Part shown: one piece after another, positions 19,612 through 33,712 of the stretch
How positions within the stretch are numbered: position 1 is the stretch's first letter
Layout: each line of letters begins with the position of its first letter
Assembly (NCBI GenBank): GCA_917880885.1
Contig: OU862910.1
Span: 10,986,710 to 11,050,709 of the forward strand
Origin: Limnephilus marmoratus
Lineage: Eukaryota > Arthropoda > Insecta > Trichoptera > Limnephilidae
Length of the DNA stretch: 64,000 nt
Reading direction: 5' to 3'
Position numbers and translations under genes: made by a program
Notes under the pieces: model-generated
Seen by the model: only the letters and a program-made list of their open reading frames with translations
Told to the model about the DNA's origin: nothing
The model's database searches: none

Positions 19612-21032
19612 CATCTGTTATAAAAATATATATTCCATTGAACTGTCAAAGAAAAGCAAAAAACGTACAAAAATGTGACGTTTACAGAAATCATAGACGC
19701 ACAAAACACCAGACATGATAAATGCACATCTTATAGCTCCACGCCAACTCAGAATCAACTTCACTCACCTCTTTGAAAAATTATTAAAAGCTGTGAAAAA
19801 AATAATTGAAAAAGAGTCCACCAGCCTAATACGATGGCTTTAGCAGGGCGAAATAAGTTCGATAAGAACAAATAAGTGGAAACTCGTTAGTCCTCGTTCC
19901 TCTTCCGCCGAAAGTAGTTCACAGCTGTCATATATTATTGTAAGAGTTTCGTGGAAGCCGTCGAACCGCTATGGTAATTATTATTTGCACGCTATCTGTC
20001 TGCAGAGTAGTGCAGAATGACTAGCCGGTAGCCTACATCCCTACAGCCCTACAGCCGGCAGCCCCGAGGTCCGGGAAACACTCCGGCAGCGATGGGCCCG
20101 GCCCAGTGTCACACTTCTTGAGTGGTAACTAGTATCTACACATCAATGACAGGGCCCTACCAATATCAAAATATAAGTGCAGTTATCATTGGTAGTTGTT
20201 CACAAGGAAACTTCACTTAAGAGGGTATTACCAAAGAAAACCAGAAATATATCATTTTTAAATCAGATTTTAGATATTGACTCTTTTCCACAAAAAAATA
20301 TAAATGGATTTCGAAAGATTGTTCTTTTATCTAGAATACGCATGTAATAAATTTTGAGAAAAAGTGTTTATTTTAGTATAATAAGGTTATACCACAATAG
20401 GTCGTTGGCAGATTTGTTAAATTTTCAAAAAAGATTTTGTATTATACCACACCCATTTCAAATCATATAATCATGCAGTAAAATAAATCAATACATTATC
20501 TGGGTATCGCATGTTTTAGATTTTTAATTTTACTTTAAATAAAATCATTAAAAAATATATAAGTACAAGTGTTTCTTGACGAAAATTGGTCCGTTTGTGT
20601 ATTTATTTGCGCACTTACAAACTAATATATTTCAGATTTTTTTAACATTCTTATTTAACTTAGACATTATTGAAAAATGATAAATACTTATAATCAAAAA
20701 ATAATTGCAAAATGTACATTACTTTAATAGTTTTATCAGCACGCCTTTCAGCATCTTTGGATGTAGATATAAATTAAAGCAAATTTGGAATGGAATAAAA
20801 TCGATATTGAGTTATAATTTTAAAAAGTTGGTACGGAGAATAATTAATCTTTCTCATTGTAACCGACCTGCGTGATCGTAAGAACAACTTTCGACGAATT
20901 GTGGATTTTCGGCCGCTGGCTGGTTAAACGCTCTTAATAGCTTCCCGAGAGTACGTCGAAAAATATTCGCCAATTTTAGGACGTCAAAGTTCTGACTATG
21001 GAAACTCCTATAGCATATAAACAATAATAAAA
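19612..21032. other. Mostly single-copy-looking DNA
   Basis: Positions about 19880-20130 are GC-rich for this window (AGCCGGCAGCCCCGAGGTCC) and show no repeat partner. Similar unique sequence lies at 20860-21000. No frame or exon could be identified. It may be host non-coding DNA. Confidence 0.35.
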
Positions 21033-23155
21033 ACTAGGTTTTGCCCGTTGCAGAAGCAACTGACGGGTTTAAACACTATGCGATTTGACGTGTGAACGTG
21101 GATGAAGCGAGGAAGAGTGTGTGTTAAATTAAATATATGAAGAAACCTGAGGTTACAGTGACCTTGCAACGCATGCCGGGTACCCGTTGTATATAATGTT
21201 ATGTAGTGCAGCGCTTGCATTAAAATGTAATTTCCCAGGAATTGGAATGGAACCATTACAGTTAAGTTGACCCCGAGGTTACAATGACCTTGCAACGCAT
21301 GTCGAGTAACCGTTGTATATTATGTTAAAAATTGCAGGCGCTTGCATTAAAATTTTATTTCCCGGGAATCGGGATGAAACCATTACAGTAAAGTTGACCC
21401 CTAGGTTACAGTGACCTTGCAACGCATGCCGGGTACCCGTTGTATATAATGTTATATAGTGCAGGCGCTTGCATTATAATGTAGTTTCCGGGGACTTGGG
21501 ATGGAACCATTAGAGTTTAGTTGACCCTGAGGTTAAAGTGGCCTCGCAACGCATGGCGGGTACCCGTAGTATATAATGTTACATAGTGCAGGCGCTTGCA
21601 TTATAATGTAGTTTCCCAGGACTTCGGATGGAAACATTACAGTTTTATTGACCCCGAGGTTAAAGCGGCCTTGCAACGCATGCCGGGTACCCGTTGTATA
21701 TAATTTTATAAAGTGCATAATTTTATAATGTTGTTTCCCGGGACTTGGTAGGGAACCATTACGGTTTAGTTGACCCCGAAGTTAAAGTGGCCTCGCAACG
21801 CATGCCGGGTACCCGATGTATATAATAATTTATTTACGCACAAATAGTCCATTAACAATAACAATCGGTTGCACGGTTTAGCAGTGCAAAATTTCATTAT
21901 GCCGGAGCTCACTATTGTAGTTGTATTGTATTTCATTTTGCAAGTGTAAGTACTAAGTAGGTACTTTGTTGTAATATTTCACCAAAACGGCGCCATTATG
22001 CTGTTGAGCATAAAATAATTTTCACTACAAATAAATTCATTCAATATCATGTTTTGATTTTTAAATGAAAAAAGTCCCCGCAAGTAAGTACCTACCTAGA
22101 ACACGCGTAATAATGTATATATATATATACAATGTTCAAATAGAACACACTTAAAAACAAAAAAAAATAATTAATAAAAAAAATTGACAATTCTTTAAAT
22201 TTTTCTAGTAAATTTTCAGTTCTATAAAGTTCCGTTCGAGTTCTGTAATTATTTCAGTTTTGTGATGTAACTGGTCTGTAATGATAAAACAATAGAATTT
22301 GAGTAGAACCATCACAGAACGTGAAAATTAACTTAAAAAAAGTTCAATTATTCTGTATCATCGAAACAACCATACCTTAGTATTTATTGCATTAAAACCT
22401 TATTCGTTGTGTAGGTACCCATTCAGGTAGGTACCTGCGCATTTCCTTAGATTCCGGCAATCTTAGCTTTTTTCATCATATTTGCAATACTACCGAAATA
22501 AGTAGGTACCTACCCCGAATGAAAAACGTGTTAATTTGAACTGGCCAGCAAATATTTAAACTTCCGATGGAATCTGTGAGCGCGTATTTTGATGATTTTT
22601 TTTCGGAAAATTTCGAGTTTTGTCAGCATCTCCTGACGTATTTTATATGAGAATCATATGTTTTATTGGTGTTAAAAGTTGCGGAATCTATCCGGCTATC
22701 GTATTTTCAAAAAACATCTAGCCCGGAATCGGTTTTTTCGGCGGTAATGTCGTTTTCCGAAAAACAACGACCGAAACCGCCGAGAGTTCCGTTTTGTTAG
22801 GCTAAAACTTTGACATTTGAGATCTGCGTCAACGGTCCTAGCATTTTCCTTTGTGAAATTAAGGGGTTTTTTCGTCATTTTTTTTTTTACCAACGCCATC
22901 TGTCGGCGGGAAATATGACCGAGCCGAATCGAGTGATTCGAGCAGAGCTTCTAGTTTTCGCCGCCGATTCGTATCGGAGAATAAACCCCTGTATATATTT
23001 TATTTTGTCATTAAAAATTTGCTTACAGTTTTCATTCCCAATTTGCTTCAACCGAAACTGAACCTTAAGGTGGGTGAAACGCAAAGGGCGTACTGGTCGT
23101 TTTTGCGCCGACAAAAAAGTGAGTGAGTTTTCCCAAAACTAAACATTAATATATA
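21033..23155 (+). mobile_element. Helitron-like satellite unit 1
   Basis: First unit of the array, joined to unique DNA at about 21033 (AAAAACTAGGTTTTGCCCG). The 5' hairpin is GTTGC-AGAA-GCAAC. Six minisatellite monomers have anchor GCATGCCGGGTACCC at spacings 126, 127, 127, 127 and 122 bp. A body follows (TTATTTACGCACAAATAG to CCGCCGATTCGTATCGG), then 3' end type b (GAACCTTAAGGTGGGTGAAA, then AACGCAAAGGGCGTACTGG with a TTTTTGCG partner forming a hairpin). The Helentron/HINE-type assignment is inferred from TACTAG-like ends, terminal hairpins, internal minisatellite and lack of coding. Confidence 0.6.
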
Positions 23156-25544
23156 ACTAGCGGGGCCCGTTGCAAAAATGCAACTAACGGGTTAAAAAAT
23201 TATGCGATTTGCGTGTGAACATGGATGAAGCGAGGAGGAGTGTGTGTTAAAAAATATATGAAGAAACCTGAGGTTGCAGTGACCTTGCAACGCATGCCGG
23301 GTACCCGTTGTATATAATGTTATGTAGTGCAGCGCTTGCATTAAAATGTAATTTGCCAGGAATTGGAATGGAACCATTACAGTTAAGTTGACCCCGAGGT
23401 TACAGTGATTTTGCAACGCATGCCGGGTACCCTTTGTATATAATGTTATAATGTAAAGCAGGCGTTTGCATTAAAATTTTATTTCCCGGGAGTCGGGATG
23501 AAACCATTACAGTAAAGTTGACCCCTAGGTTACAGTGACCTTGCAACGCATACCGGGTACCCGTTGTATATAATGTTATATAGTGCAGGCGCTTGCTTTA
23601 AAATGTTATTTCCCGGGAATTGGGATGGAACCATTACAGTTAAGTTGACCCCGAGGTTACAGTGACCTTGCAACGCATGCCGTGTAACCGTTGTATATTA
23701 TGTTATAAATTGCAGGCGCTTGCATTAAAATTTTATTTCCCGGGAATCGGGATGAAACCATTACAGTAAAGTTGACCCCTAGGTTACAGTGACCTTGCAA
23801 CGCATGCCGGGTACCCGTTGTATATAATGTTATATAGTGCAGGCGCTTGCATTATAATGTAGTTTCCGGGGACTTGGGATGGAACCATTAGAGTTTAGTT
23901 GACCCTGAGGTTAAAGTGGCCTTGCAACGCATGCCGGGTACCCGTAGTATATAATGTTACATATTGCAGGCGCTTGCATTATAATGTAGTTTCCCAGGAC
24001 TTCGGATGGAAACATTACAGTTTTATTGACCCCGAGGTTAAAGCGGCCTTGCAACGATTGCCGGGTACCCGTTGTATATAATTTTATAAAGTGCATAATT
24101 TTATAATGTTGTTTCCCGGGACTTGGTAGGGAACCATTACGGTTTAGTTGACCCCGAAGTTAAAGTGGCCTCGCAACGCATGCCGGGTACCGCAGTTTAG
24201 CAGTGCAAAATTTCATTATGCCGGAGCTCACTATTGTAGTTGTATTGTATTTCATTTTGCAAGTGTAAGTACTAAGTAGGTACTTTGTTGTAATATTTCA
24301 CCAAAACGACGCCATTATGCTGTTGAGCATAAAATAATTTTCACTACAAATAAATTCATTCAATATCATGTTTTGATTTTTAAATGAAAAAAGTCCCCGC
24401 AAGTAAGTACCTACCTAGAACACGCGTAATGTATATATATATACAATGTTCAAATAGAACACACTTAAAAATAAAAAAAATAATTAATAAAAAAAATTGA
24501 CAATTCTTTAAATTTTTCTAGTAAATTTTCAGTTCTATAAAGTTCCGTTCGAGTTCTGTAATTATTTCAGTTTTGTGATGTAACTGGTCTGTAATGATAA
24601 AACAATAGAATTTGAGTAGAACCATCACAGAACGTGAAAATTAACTTTAAAAAAGTTCAATTATTCTGTATCATGGAAACAACCTTACCTTAGTATTTAT
24701 TGCATTAAAACCTAATTCGTTGTGTAGGTACCCATTCAGGTAGGTACCTGCGCATTTCCTTAGATTCCGGCAATCTTAGCTTTTTTCATCATATTTGCAA
24801 TACTACCGAAATAAGTAGGTACCTACCCCGAATGAAAAACGTGTTAATTTGATTGGCCAGCAAATATTTAAACTTCCGATGGAATCTGTGAGCGCGTTTT
24901 TTGATGATTTTTTTTCGGAAAATTTCGAGTTTTGTCAGCATCTCCTGACGTATTTTATATGAGAATCATATGTTTTATTGGTGTTAAAAGTTGCGGAATC
25001 TATCCGGCTATCGTATTTTCAAAAAACATCTAGCCCGGAATCGGTTTTTTCGGCGGTAATGTCGTTTTCCGAAAAACAACGACCGAAACCGCCGAGAGTT
25101 CCGTTTTGTTAGGCTAAAAATTTGACATCTGAGATCCTGACCTATGTCAATAGTCCTATATAGCATTTTCCTTTGTGAAATTAGCGGGTTTTTTCCTAAA
25201 TTTTTTTTTTCAAACGCCGTCTGTCGGCGGGAAATATAATCGAGTGATTCGAGTAGAGCTTCTAGTTTTCGCCGCCGATTCGTATCGGAGAATAAATCCC
25301 TGTATATATTTCATTTTGTCGAAAAAAAATTTCTCCCAGCTTCCTTATTACGATTTGCTTCAACCGAAAGTGACCCGTGAGGTTTCACCCACCCGAGGGG
25401 CAAAGTGGTAGCTTTTCCCCTCAAATCGAAAGTGAGTTTTTTCGACCAATGGCGTGAGCGGAAAAAGTGAGTTTTTTCGACCAATGGCGTGAGCGGAAAA
25501 AGTGAGTTTTCCCTGACCTACCACAAAACCAAACAATACTATAT
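23156..25544 (+). mobile_element. Helitron-like satellite unit 2
   Basis: The 5' end is of the other type (ACTAGCGGGGCCCGTTGC, AAAAATGCAACTAACGGG). About eight monomers are followed by the usual body. The 3' end is type a: CACCCGAGGGGCAAAGTGG, a GAGGGG..CCCCTC hairpin, and a doubled 34-bp word (TTCGACCAATGGCGTGAGCG) at 25438-25505. From about 25046 onward it matches unit 3 at an offset of 2,307 bp. Confidence 0.6.
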
Positions 25545-27851
25545 ACTAGGTTTTGCCCGTTGCAGAAGCAACTGACGGGTTAAGACACTATGCGATTTGA
25601 CGTGTGAACGTGCATGAAGCGAGGAGGAGTGTGTGTTAAATTAAATATATGAAGAAACCTGAGTTCACAGTGGCCTTGCAACGCATGCCGGGTACCCGTT
25701 GTATATAATGTTATGTAGTGCAGCGCTTGCATTAAAATGTAATTTCCCGGGAATCGGGATGAAACCATTACAGTAAAGTTGACCCCTAGGTTACAGTGAC
25801 CTTGCAACGCATACCGGGTACCCGTTGTATATAATGTTATATAGTGCAGGCGCTTGCTTTAAAATGTTATTTCCCGGGAATTGGGATGGAACCATTACAG
25901 TTAAGTTGACCCCGAGGTTACAGTGACCTTGCAACGCATGCCGTGTACCCGTTGTATATTATGTTATAAATTGCAGGCGCTTGCATTAAAATTTTATTTC
26001 CCGGGAATCGGGATGAAACCATTACAGTAAAGTTGACCCCTAGGTTACAGTGACCTTGCAACGCATGCCGGGTACCCGTTGTATATAATGTTATATAGTG
26101 CAGGCGCTTCCATTATAATGTAGTTTCCGGGGACTTGGGATGGAACCATTAGAGTTTAGTTGACCCTGAGGTTAAAGTGGCCTTGCAACGCATGCCGGGT
26201 ACCCGTAGTATATAATGTTTCATTGTGCAGGCGCTTGCATTATAATGTAGTTTCCCAGGACTTCGGATGGAAACATTACAGTTTTATTGACCCCGAGGTT
26301 AAAGCGGCTTTGCAACGCATGCCGGGTACCCGTTGTATATAATTTTATAAAGTGCATAATTTTATAATGTTGTTTCCCGGGACTTGGTAGGGAACCATTA
26401 CGGTTTAGTTGACCCCGAAGTTAAAGTGGCCTCGCAACGCATGCCGGGTACCCGCTGTATATAATTAATTTATTTACGCACAAATAGTCCATTAACAATA
26501 ACAATCGGTTGCACGCTTTAGCAGTGCAAAATTTCATTATGCCGGAGCTCACTATTGTAGTTGTATTGTATTTCATTTTGCAAGTGTAAGTACTAAGTAG
26601 GTACTTTGTTGTAATATTTCACCAAAACGACGCCATTATGCTGTTGAGCATAAAATAATTTTCACTACAAATAAATTCATTCAATATCATGTTTTGATTT
26701 TTAAATGAAAAAAGTCCCCGCAAGTAAGTACCTACCTAGAACACGCGTAATGTATATATATATATACAATGTTCAAATAGAACACACTTAAAAATAAAAA
26801 AAAATTGACAATTCTTTAAATTTTTCTAGTAAATTTTCAGTTCTATAAAGTTCCGTTCGAGTTCTGTAATTATTTCAGTTTTGTGATGTAACTGGTCTGT
26901 AATGATAAAACAATAGAATTTGAGTAGAACCATCAAAGAACGTGAAAATTAACTTTAAAAATGTTCAATTATTCTGTATCATCGAAACAACCTTACCTTA
27001 GTATTTATTGCATTAAAACCTAATTCGTTGTGTAGGTACCCATTCAGGTAGGTGCCTGCGCATTTCCTTAGATTCCGGCAATCTTAGCTTTTTTCATCAT
27101 ATTTGCAATACTACCGAAATAAGTAGGTACCTACCCCGAATGAAAAACGTGTTAATTTGACTGGCCAGCAAATATTTAAACTTCCGATGGAATCTGTGAG
27201 CGCGTATTTTGATGATTTTTTTTCGGAAAATTTCGAGTTTTGTCAGCATCTCCTGACGTATTTTATATGAGAATCATATGTTTTATTGGTGTTAAAAGTT
27301 GCGGAATCTATCCGGCTATCGTATTTTCAAAAAACATCTAGCCCGGAATCGGTTTTTCGGCGGTAATGTCGTTTTCCGAAAAACAACGACCGAAACCGCC
27401 GAGAGTTCCGTTTTGTTAGGCTAAAAATTTGACATCTGAGATCCTGACCTATGTCAATAGTCCTATATAGCATTTTCCTTTGTGAAATTAGCGGGTTTTT
27501 TCCTAAATTTTTTTTTTCAAACGCCGTCTGTCGGCGGGAAATATAATCGAGTGATTCGAGTAGAGCTTCTAGTTTTCGCCGCCGATTCGTATCGGAGAAT
27601 AAATCCCTGTATATATTTCATTTTGTCGAAAAAAAATTTCTCCCAGCTTCCTTATTACGATTTGCTTCAACCGAAAGTGACCCGTGAGGTTTCACCCACC
27701 CGAGGGGCAAAGTGGTAGCTTTTCCCCTCAAATCGAAAGTGAGTTTTTTCGACCAATGGCGTGAGCGGAAAAAGTGAGTTTTTTCGACCAATGGCGTGAG
27801 CGGAAAAAGTGAGTTTTCCCTGACCTACCACAAAACCAAACAATACTATAT
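25545..27851 (+). mobile_element. Helitron-like satellite unit 3
   Basis: 2,307 bp long, with seven monomers and type-a 3' end. Every checked position equals unit 4 at +2,307 until about 27627, where the next unit's 3' end switches type. The recent duplicate of its neighbour, or an assembly duplication. Confidence 0.65.
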
Positions 27852-30088
27852 ACTAGGTTTTGCCCGTTGCAGAAGCAACTGACGGGTTAAGACACTATGC
27901 GATTTGACGTGTGAACGTGCATGAAGCGAGGAGGAGTGTGTGTTAAATTAAATATATGAAGAAACCTGAGTTCACAGTGGCCTTGCAACGCATGCCGGGT
28001 ACCCGTTGTATATAATGTTATGTAGTGCAGCGCTTGCATTAAAATGTAATTTCCCGGGAATCGGGATGAAACCATTACAGTAAAGTTGACCCCTAGGTTA
28101 CAGTGACCTTGCAACGCATACCGGGTACCCGTTGTATATAATGTTATATAGTGCAGGCGCTTGCTTTAAAATGTTATTTCCCGGGAATTGGGATGGAACC
28201 ATTACAGTTAAGTTGACCCCGAGGTTACAGTGACCTTGCAACGCATGCCGTGTACCCGTTGTATATTATGTTATAAATTGCAGGCGCTTGCATTAAAATT
28301 TTATTTCCCGGGAATCGGGATGAAACCATTACAGTAAAGTTGACCCCTAGGTTACAGTGACCTTGCAACGCATGCCGGGTACCCGTTGTATATAATGTTA
28401 TATAGTGCAGGCGCTTCCATTATAATGTAGTTTCCGGGGACTTGGGATGGAACCATTAGAGTTTAGTTGACCCTGAGGTTAAAGTGGCCTTGCAACGCAT
28501 GCCGGGTACCCGTAGTATATAATGTTTCATTGTGCAGGCGCTTGCATTATAATGTAGTTTCCCAGGACTTCGGATGGAAACATTACAGTTTTATTGACCC
28601 CGAGGTTAAAGCGGCTTTGCAACGCATGCCGGGTACCCGTTGTATATAATTTTATAAAGTGCATAATTTTATAATGTTGTTTCCCGGGACTTGGTAGGGA
28701 ACCATTACGGTTTAGTTGACCCCGAAGTTAAAGTGGCCTCGCAACGCATGCCGGGTACCCGCTGTATATAATTAATTTATTTACGCACAAATAGTCCATT
28801 AACAATAACAATCGGTTGCACGCTTTAGCAGTGCAAAATTTCATTATGCCGGAGCTCACTATTGTAGTTGTATTGTATTTCATTTTGCAAGTGTAAGTAC
28901 TAAGTAGGTACTTTGTTGTAATATTTCACCAAAACGACGCCATTATGCTGTTGAGCATAAAATAATTTTCACTACAAATAAATTCATTCAATATCATGTT
29001 TTGATTTTTAAATGAAAAAAGTCCCCGCAAGTAAGTACCTACCTAGAACACGCGTAATGTATATATATATATACAATGTTCAAATAGAACACACTTAAAA
29101 ATAAAAAAAAATTGACAATTCTTTAAATTTTTCTAGTAAATTTTCAGTTCTATAAAGTTCCGTTCGAGTTCTGTAATTATTTCAGTTTTGTGATGTAACT
29201 GGTCTGTAATGATAAAACAATAGAATTTGAGTAGAACCATCAAAGAACGTGAAAATTAACTTTAAAAATGTTCAATTATTCTGTATCATCGAAACAACCT
29301 TACCTTAGTATTTATTGCATTAAAACCTAATTCGTTGTGTAGGTACCCATTCAGGTAGGTGCCTGCGCATTTCCTTAGATTCCGGCAATCTTAGCTTTTT
29401 TCATCATATTTGCAATACTACCGAAATAAGTAGGTACCTACCCCGAATGAAAAACGTGTTAATTTGACTGGCCAGCAAATATTTAAACTTCCGATGGAAT
29501 CTGTGAGCGCGTATTTTGATGATTTTTTTTCGGAAAATTTCGAGTTTTGTCAGCATCTCCTGACGTATTTTATATGAGAATCATATGTTTTATTGGTGTT
29601 AAAAGTTGCGGAATCTATCCGGCTATCGTATTTTCAAAAAACATCTAGCCCGGAATCGGTTTTTCGGCGGTAATGTCGTTTTCCGAAAAACAACGACCGA
29701 AACCGCCGAGAGTTCCGTTTTGTTAGGCTAAAAATTTGACATCTGAGATCCTGACCTATGTCAATAGTCCTATATAGCATTTTCCTTTGTGAAATTAGCG
29801 GGTTTTTTCCTAAATTTTTTTTTTCAAACGCCGTCTGTCGGCGGGAAATATAATCGAGTGATTCGAGTAGAGCTTCTAGTTTTCGCCGCCGATTCGTATC
29901 GGAGAATAAATCCCTGTATATATTTCATTTTGTCGGAAAAAAATTACCCCCAGTTTCCATTCGGAATTTGCTTCAACCGAAAGTGAACCTTGAGGTGGGT
30001 GAAACGCAAAGGGCGTACTGGTCGTTTTTGCGTCGACGAAAAAGTGACCTTTTCCCGACCTACCCCAAAACCAAACAATACTATATAT
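27852..30088 (+). mobile_element. Helitron-like satellite unit 4
   Basis: Same as unit 3 through about 29934, then 3' end type b (GGTGGGTGAAACGCAAAGGG) instead of type a. The switch shows recombination between units near the 3' end. Confidence 0.65.
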
Positions 30089-32351
30089 ACTAGGTTTTGC
30101 CCGTTGCAGAAGCAACTGACGGGTTTAAACACTATGCGATTTGACGTGTGAACGTGGATGAAGCGAGGAAGAGTGTGTGTTAAATTAAATATATGAAGAA
30201 ACCTGAGGTTACAGTGACCTTGCAACGCATGCCGGGTACCCGTTGTATATATAGTTATGTAGTGCAGCGCTTGCATTAAAATGTAATTTCCCAGGAATTG
30301 GAATGGAACCATTACAGTTAAGTTGACCCCGAGGTTACAGTGACCTTGCAACGCATGCCGAGTAACCGTTGTATATTATGTTATAAATTGCAGGCGCTTG
30401 CATTAAAATTTTATTTCCCGGGAATCGGGATGAAACCATTACAGTAAAGTTGACCCCTAGGTTACAGTGACCTTGCAACGCATACCGGGTACCCGTTGTA
30501 TATAATGTTATATAGTGCAGGCGCTTGCTTTAAAATGTTATTTCCCGGGAATTGGGATGGAACCATTACAGTTAAGTTGACCCCAAGGTTACAGTGACCT
30601 TGCAACGCATGCCGTGTACCCGTTGTATATTATGTTATAAATTGCTGGCGCTTGCATTAAAATTTTATTTCCCGGGAATCGGGATGAAACCATTACAGTA
30701 AAGTTGACCCCTAGGTTACAGTGACCTTGCAACGCATGCCGGGTACCCGTTGTATATAATGTTATATAGTGCAGGCGCTTGCATTATAATGTAGTTTCCG
30801 GGGACTTGGGATGGAACCATTAGAGTTTAGTTGACCCTGAGGTTAAAGTGGCCTTGCAACGCATGCCGGGTACCCGTAGTATATAATGTTACATAGTGCA
30901 GGCGCTTGCATCATAATGTAGTTTCCCAGGACTTCGGATGGAAACATTACAGTTTTATTGACCCCGAGGTTAAAGCGGCCTTGCAACGCATGCCGGGTAC
31001 CCGTTGTATATAATTAATTTATTTACGCACAAATAGTCCATTAACAATAACAATCGGTTGCACGGTTTAGCAGTGCAAAATTTCATTATGCCGGAGCTCA
31101 CTATTGTAGTTGTATTGTATTTCATTTTGCAAGTCTAAGTACTAAGTAGGTACTTTGTTGTAATATTTCACCAAAACGACGCCATTATGCTGTTGAGCAT
31201 AAAATAATTTTCACTACAAATAAATTCATTCAATATCATGTTTTGATTTTTAAATAAAAAAAGTCCCCGCAGGTAAGTACCTACCTAGAACACGCGTAAT
31301 GTATATATATATATATAAACAATGTTCAAATAGAACACACTTAAAAATAAAAAAAATAATTAATAAAAAAAATTGACAATTCTTTAAATTTTTCTAGTAA
31401 ATTTTCAGTTCTATAAAGTTCCGTTCGAGTTCTGTAATTATTTCAGTTTTGTGATGTAACTGGTCTGTAATGATAAAACAATAGAATTTGAGTAGAACCA
31501 TCACAGAACGTGAAAATTAACTAAAAAAAAGTTCAATTATTCTGAATCATCGAAACAACCTTACCTTAGTATTTATTGCATTAAAACCTAATTCGTTGTG
31601 TAGGTACCCATTCAGGTAGGTACCTGCGCATTTCCTTAGATTCCGGCAATCTTAGCTTTTTTCATCATATTTGCAATACTACCGAAATAAGTAGGTACCT
31701 ACCCCGAATGAAAAAGTGTTAATTTGAACTGGCCAGCAAATATTTAAACTTCCGATGGAATCTGTGAGCGCGTATTTTGATGATTTTTTTTCGGAAAATT
31801 TCGAGTTTTGTCAGCATCTCCTGACGTATTTTATATGAGAATCATATGTTTTATTGGTGTTAAAAGTTGCGGAATCTATCCGGCTATCGTATTTTTAAAA
31901 AACATCTAGCCCGGAATCGGTTTTTCGGCGGTAATGTCGTTTTCCGAAAAACAACGACCGAAACCGCCGAGAGTTCCGTTTTGTTAGGCTAAAAATTTGA
32001 CATCTGAGATCCTGACCTATGTCAATAGTCCTATATAGCATTTTCCTTTGTGAAATTAGCGGGTTTTTTCCTAAATTTTTTTTTTCAAACGCCGTCTGTC
32101 GGCGGGAAATATAATCGAGTGATTCGAGTAGAGCTTCTAGTTTTCGCCGCCGATTCGTATCGGAGAATAAATCCCTGTATATATTTCATTTTGTCGGAAA
32201 AAAATTACCCCCAGTTTCCATTCGGAATTTGCTTCAACCGAAAGTGAACCTTGAGGTGGGTGAAACGCAAAGGGCGTACTGGTCGTTTTTGCGTCGACGA
32301 AAAAGTGAGCTTTTCCCGACCTACCCCAAAACCAAGCATTAATATATATAT
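30089..32351 (+). mobile_element. Helitron-like satellite unit 5
   Basis: Seven monomers, type-b 3' end, 2.26 kb. The sequence is close to unit 1 in its first monomers (the doubled AGTAACCGTTGTATATTATG variant) and to unit 4 in its body. It shows mosaic ancestry. Confidence 0.6.
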
Positions 32352-32395
32352 ACTAGCGGGGCCCGTTGCAAAAATGCAACTAACGGGTTAAAAAA

Positions 32396-33223
32396 TTATG
32401 CGATTTGCGTGTGAACGTGGATGAAGCGAGGAGGAGTGTGGGTTAAATAAAATATATGAAGAAACCTTAGTTCACAGTGACCTTGCAACGCATGCCGGGT
32501 ACCCGTTGTATATAATGTTATGTAGTGCAGCGCTTGCATTAAAATGTAATTTGCCAGGAATTGGAATGGAACCATTACAGTTAAGTTGACCCCGAGGTTA
32601 CAGTGATTTTGCAACGCATGCCGGGTACCCTTTGTATATAATGTTATAATGTAAAGCAGGCGTTTGCAAGGCGCTTGTATTATAATGTAGTTTTCAGGAA
32701 CATGGAATGGAACCATTACAGTTAAGTTGACCCCGAGGTTACAGTGATCTTGCAACGCATGCCGGGTACCCGTTGTATATAATGTTATAATATATTGCAG
32801 GCGTTTGCAAGGCGCTTGCATTATAATGTAGTTTCCCGGAACTTGGAATGGAACCATTACAGTTAAGTTGACCCCGAGATTACAGTGATGTTGCAACGCA
32901 TGCCGGGTACCCTTTGTATATAATGTTATAATATAAAGCAGGCGTTTGCAAGGCGCTTGCATTATAATGTAGTTTCCCGGAACTTGGAATGGAACCATTA
33001 CAGTTAAGTTGACCCTGAGATTACAGTGATGTTGCAACGCATGCCGGGTACCCGTTGTATGTAATGTTATAATACAGTGCATGCGTTTGCAAGGCGCTTG
33101 AATTATAATGTAGTTTCCCGGAACTTGGAATGGAACCATTACAGTTAAGTTGACCCCGAGGTTACAGTGTTGTTGCAACGCATGCCGGGTACCCGTTGTA
33201 TATAATGTTATGTAGAAATACAA
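32396..33223. repeat. 141-bp minisatellite, unit 6
   Basis: The anchor CATGCC falls at 32491, 32617, 32758, 32899, 33040 and 33181. The 141-bp form differs from the 126/127-bp form by an extra segment with GGCGTTTGCAAGGCGCTTG. Because 141 and 126 are multiples of three, one minus-strand frame stays open for 275 codons. The repeat unit, not selection on a protein, explains this. Confidence 0.8.
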
Positions 33224-33239
33224 ATCCCCAAAGTTGACC

Positions 33240-33540
33240 TTTATTGGTTAACCAACACCTCTGCCATAGGTCACCCCAAGTGGTTCGCTACGTTTGGTGA
33301 TTTAGTAGGGGTGCCCGGGTTCATGGGGTGAGGTCTGTCTAGGTCTTGGAGGCGGATGCCCAGGACACACTGAACCCCAGATACCTACCCACCCCTTAAA
33401 CCCTTTTCCTTCCCAGAACTCTCATCTCCTTCCTTTCCTAAAAAAAATCCTCCACACAGCATCCCCAAAGATGACATAGGACCTGAGGGAAATTATTTTC
33501 CCCACGGCGTCCTGTGTGGAGCTCATGTAAAAAAAAAAAA
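33240..33540 (+). repeat. SINE-A copy 3 (short subfamily)
   Basis: TTATTGGTTAACCAACACCT start, CGCTACGTTTGGTGATTTAG, GGGTTCATGGGGTGAGG, CTACCCACCCCTTAAACC, CACACAGCATCCCCAAAGAT, and a CTGTGTGGAGCTCATG-A(n) end. It lacks the internal segment present in copies 1, 2 and 6. The same junction occurs at 39161, so the insertion predates duplication of this unit type. Confidence 0.8.
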
Positions 33541-33712
33541 TTAAATGCATATAAATTCACCTTTCCCAAAAAGCCAGAAATAATTGAAAAAAAACATGTT
33601 CTTAACATATTTTCCCTTGCTAGTTCTGCACTCCTGTTATTTATCGTTTTAAAATTTTGTTTTATTCGAGTAAAAAAAAGAACAGAAAAAATATCCTTTC
33701 ATAGTGAACTCT

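Noticed and set aside
32396..33223. 275-codon minus-strand frame (and 283 codons at 38292-39143) as protein genes
   Set aside because: They consist only of translated minisatellite monomers whose length happens to be divisible by three. The same repeats elsewhere in the array are out of frame.
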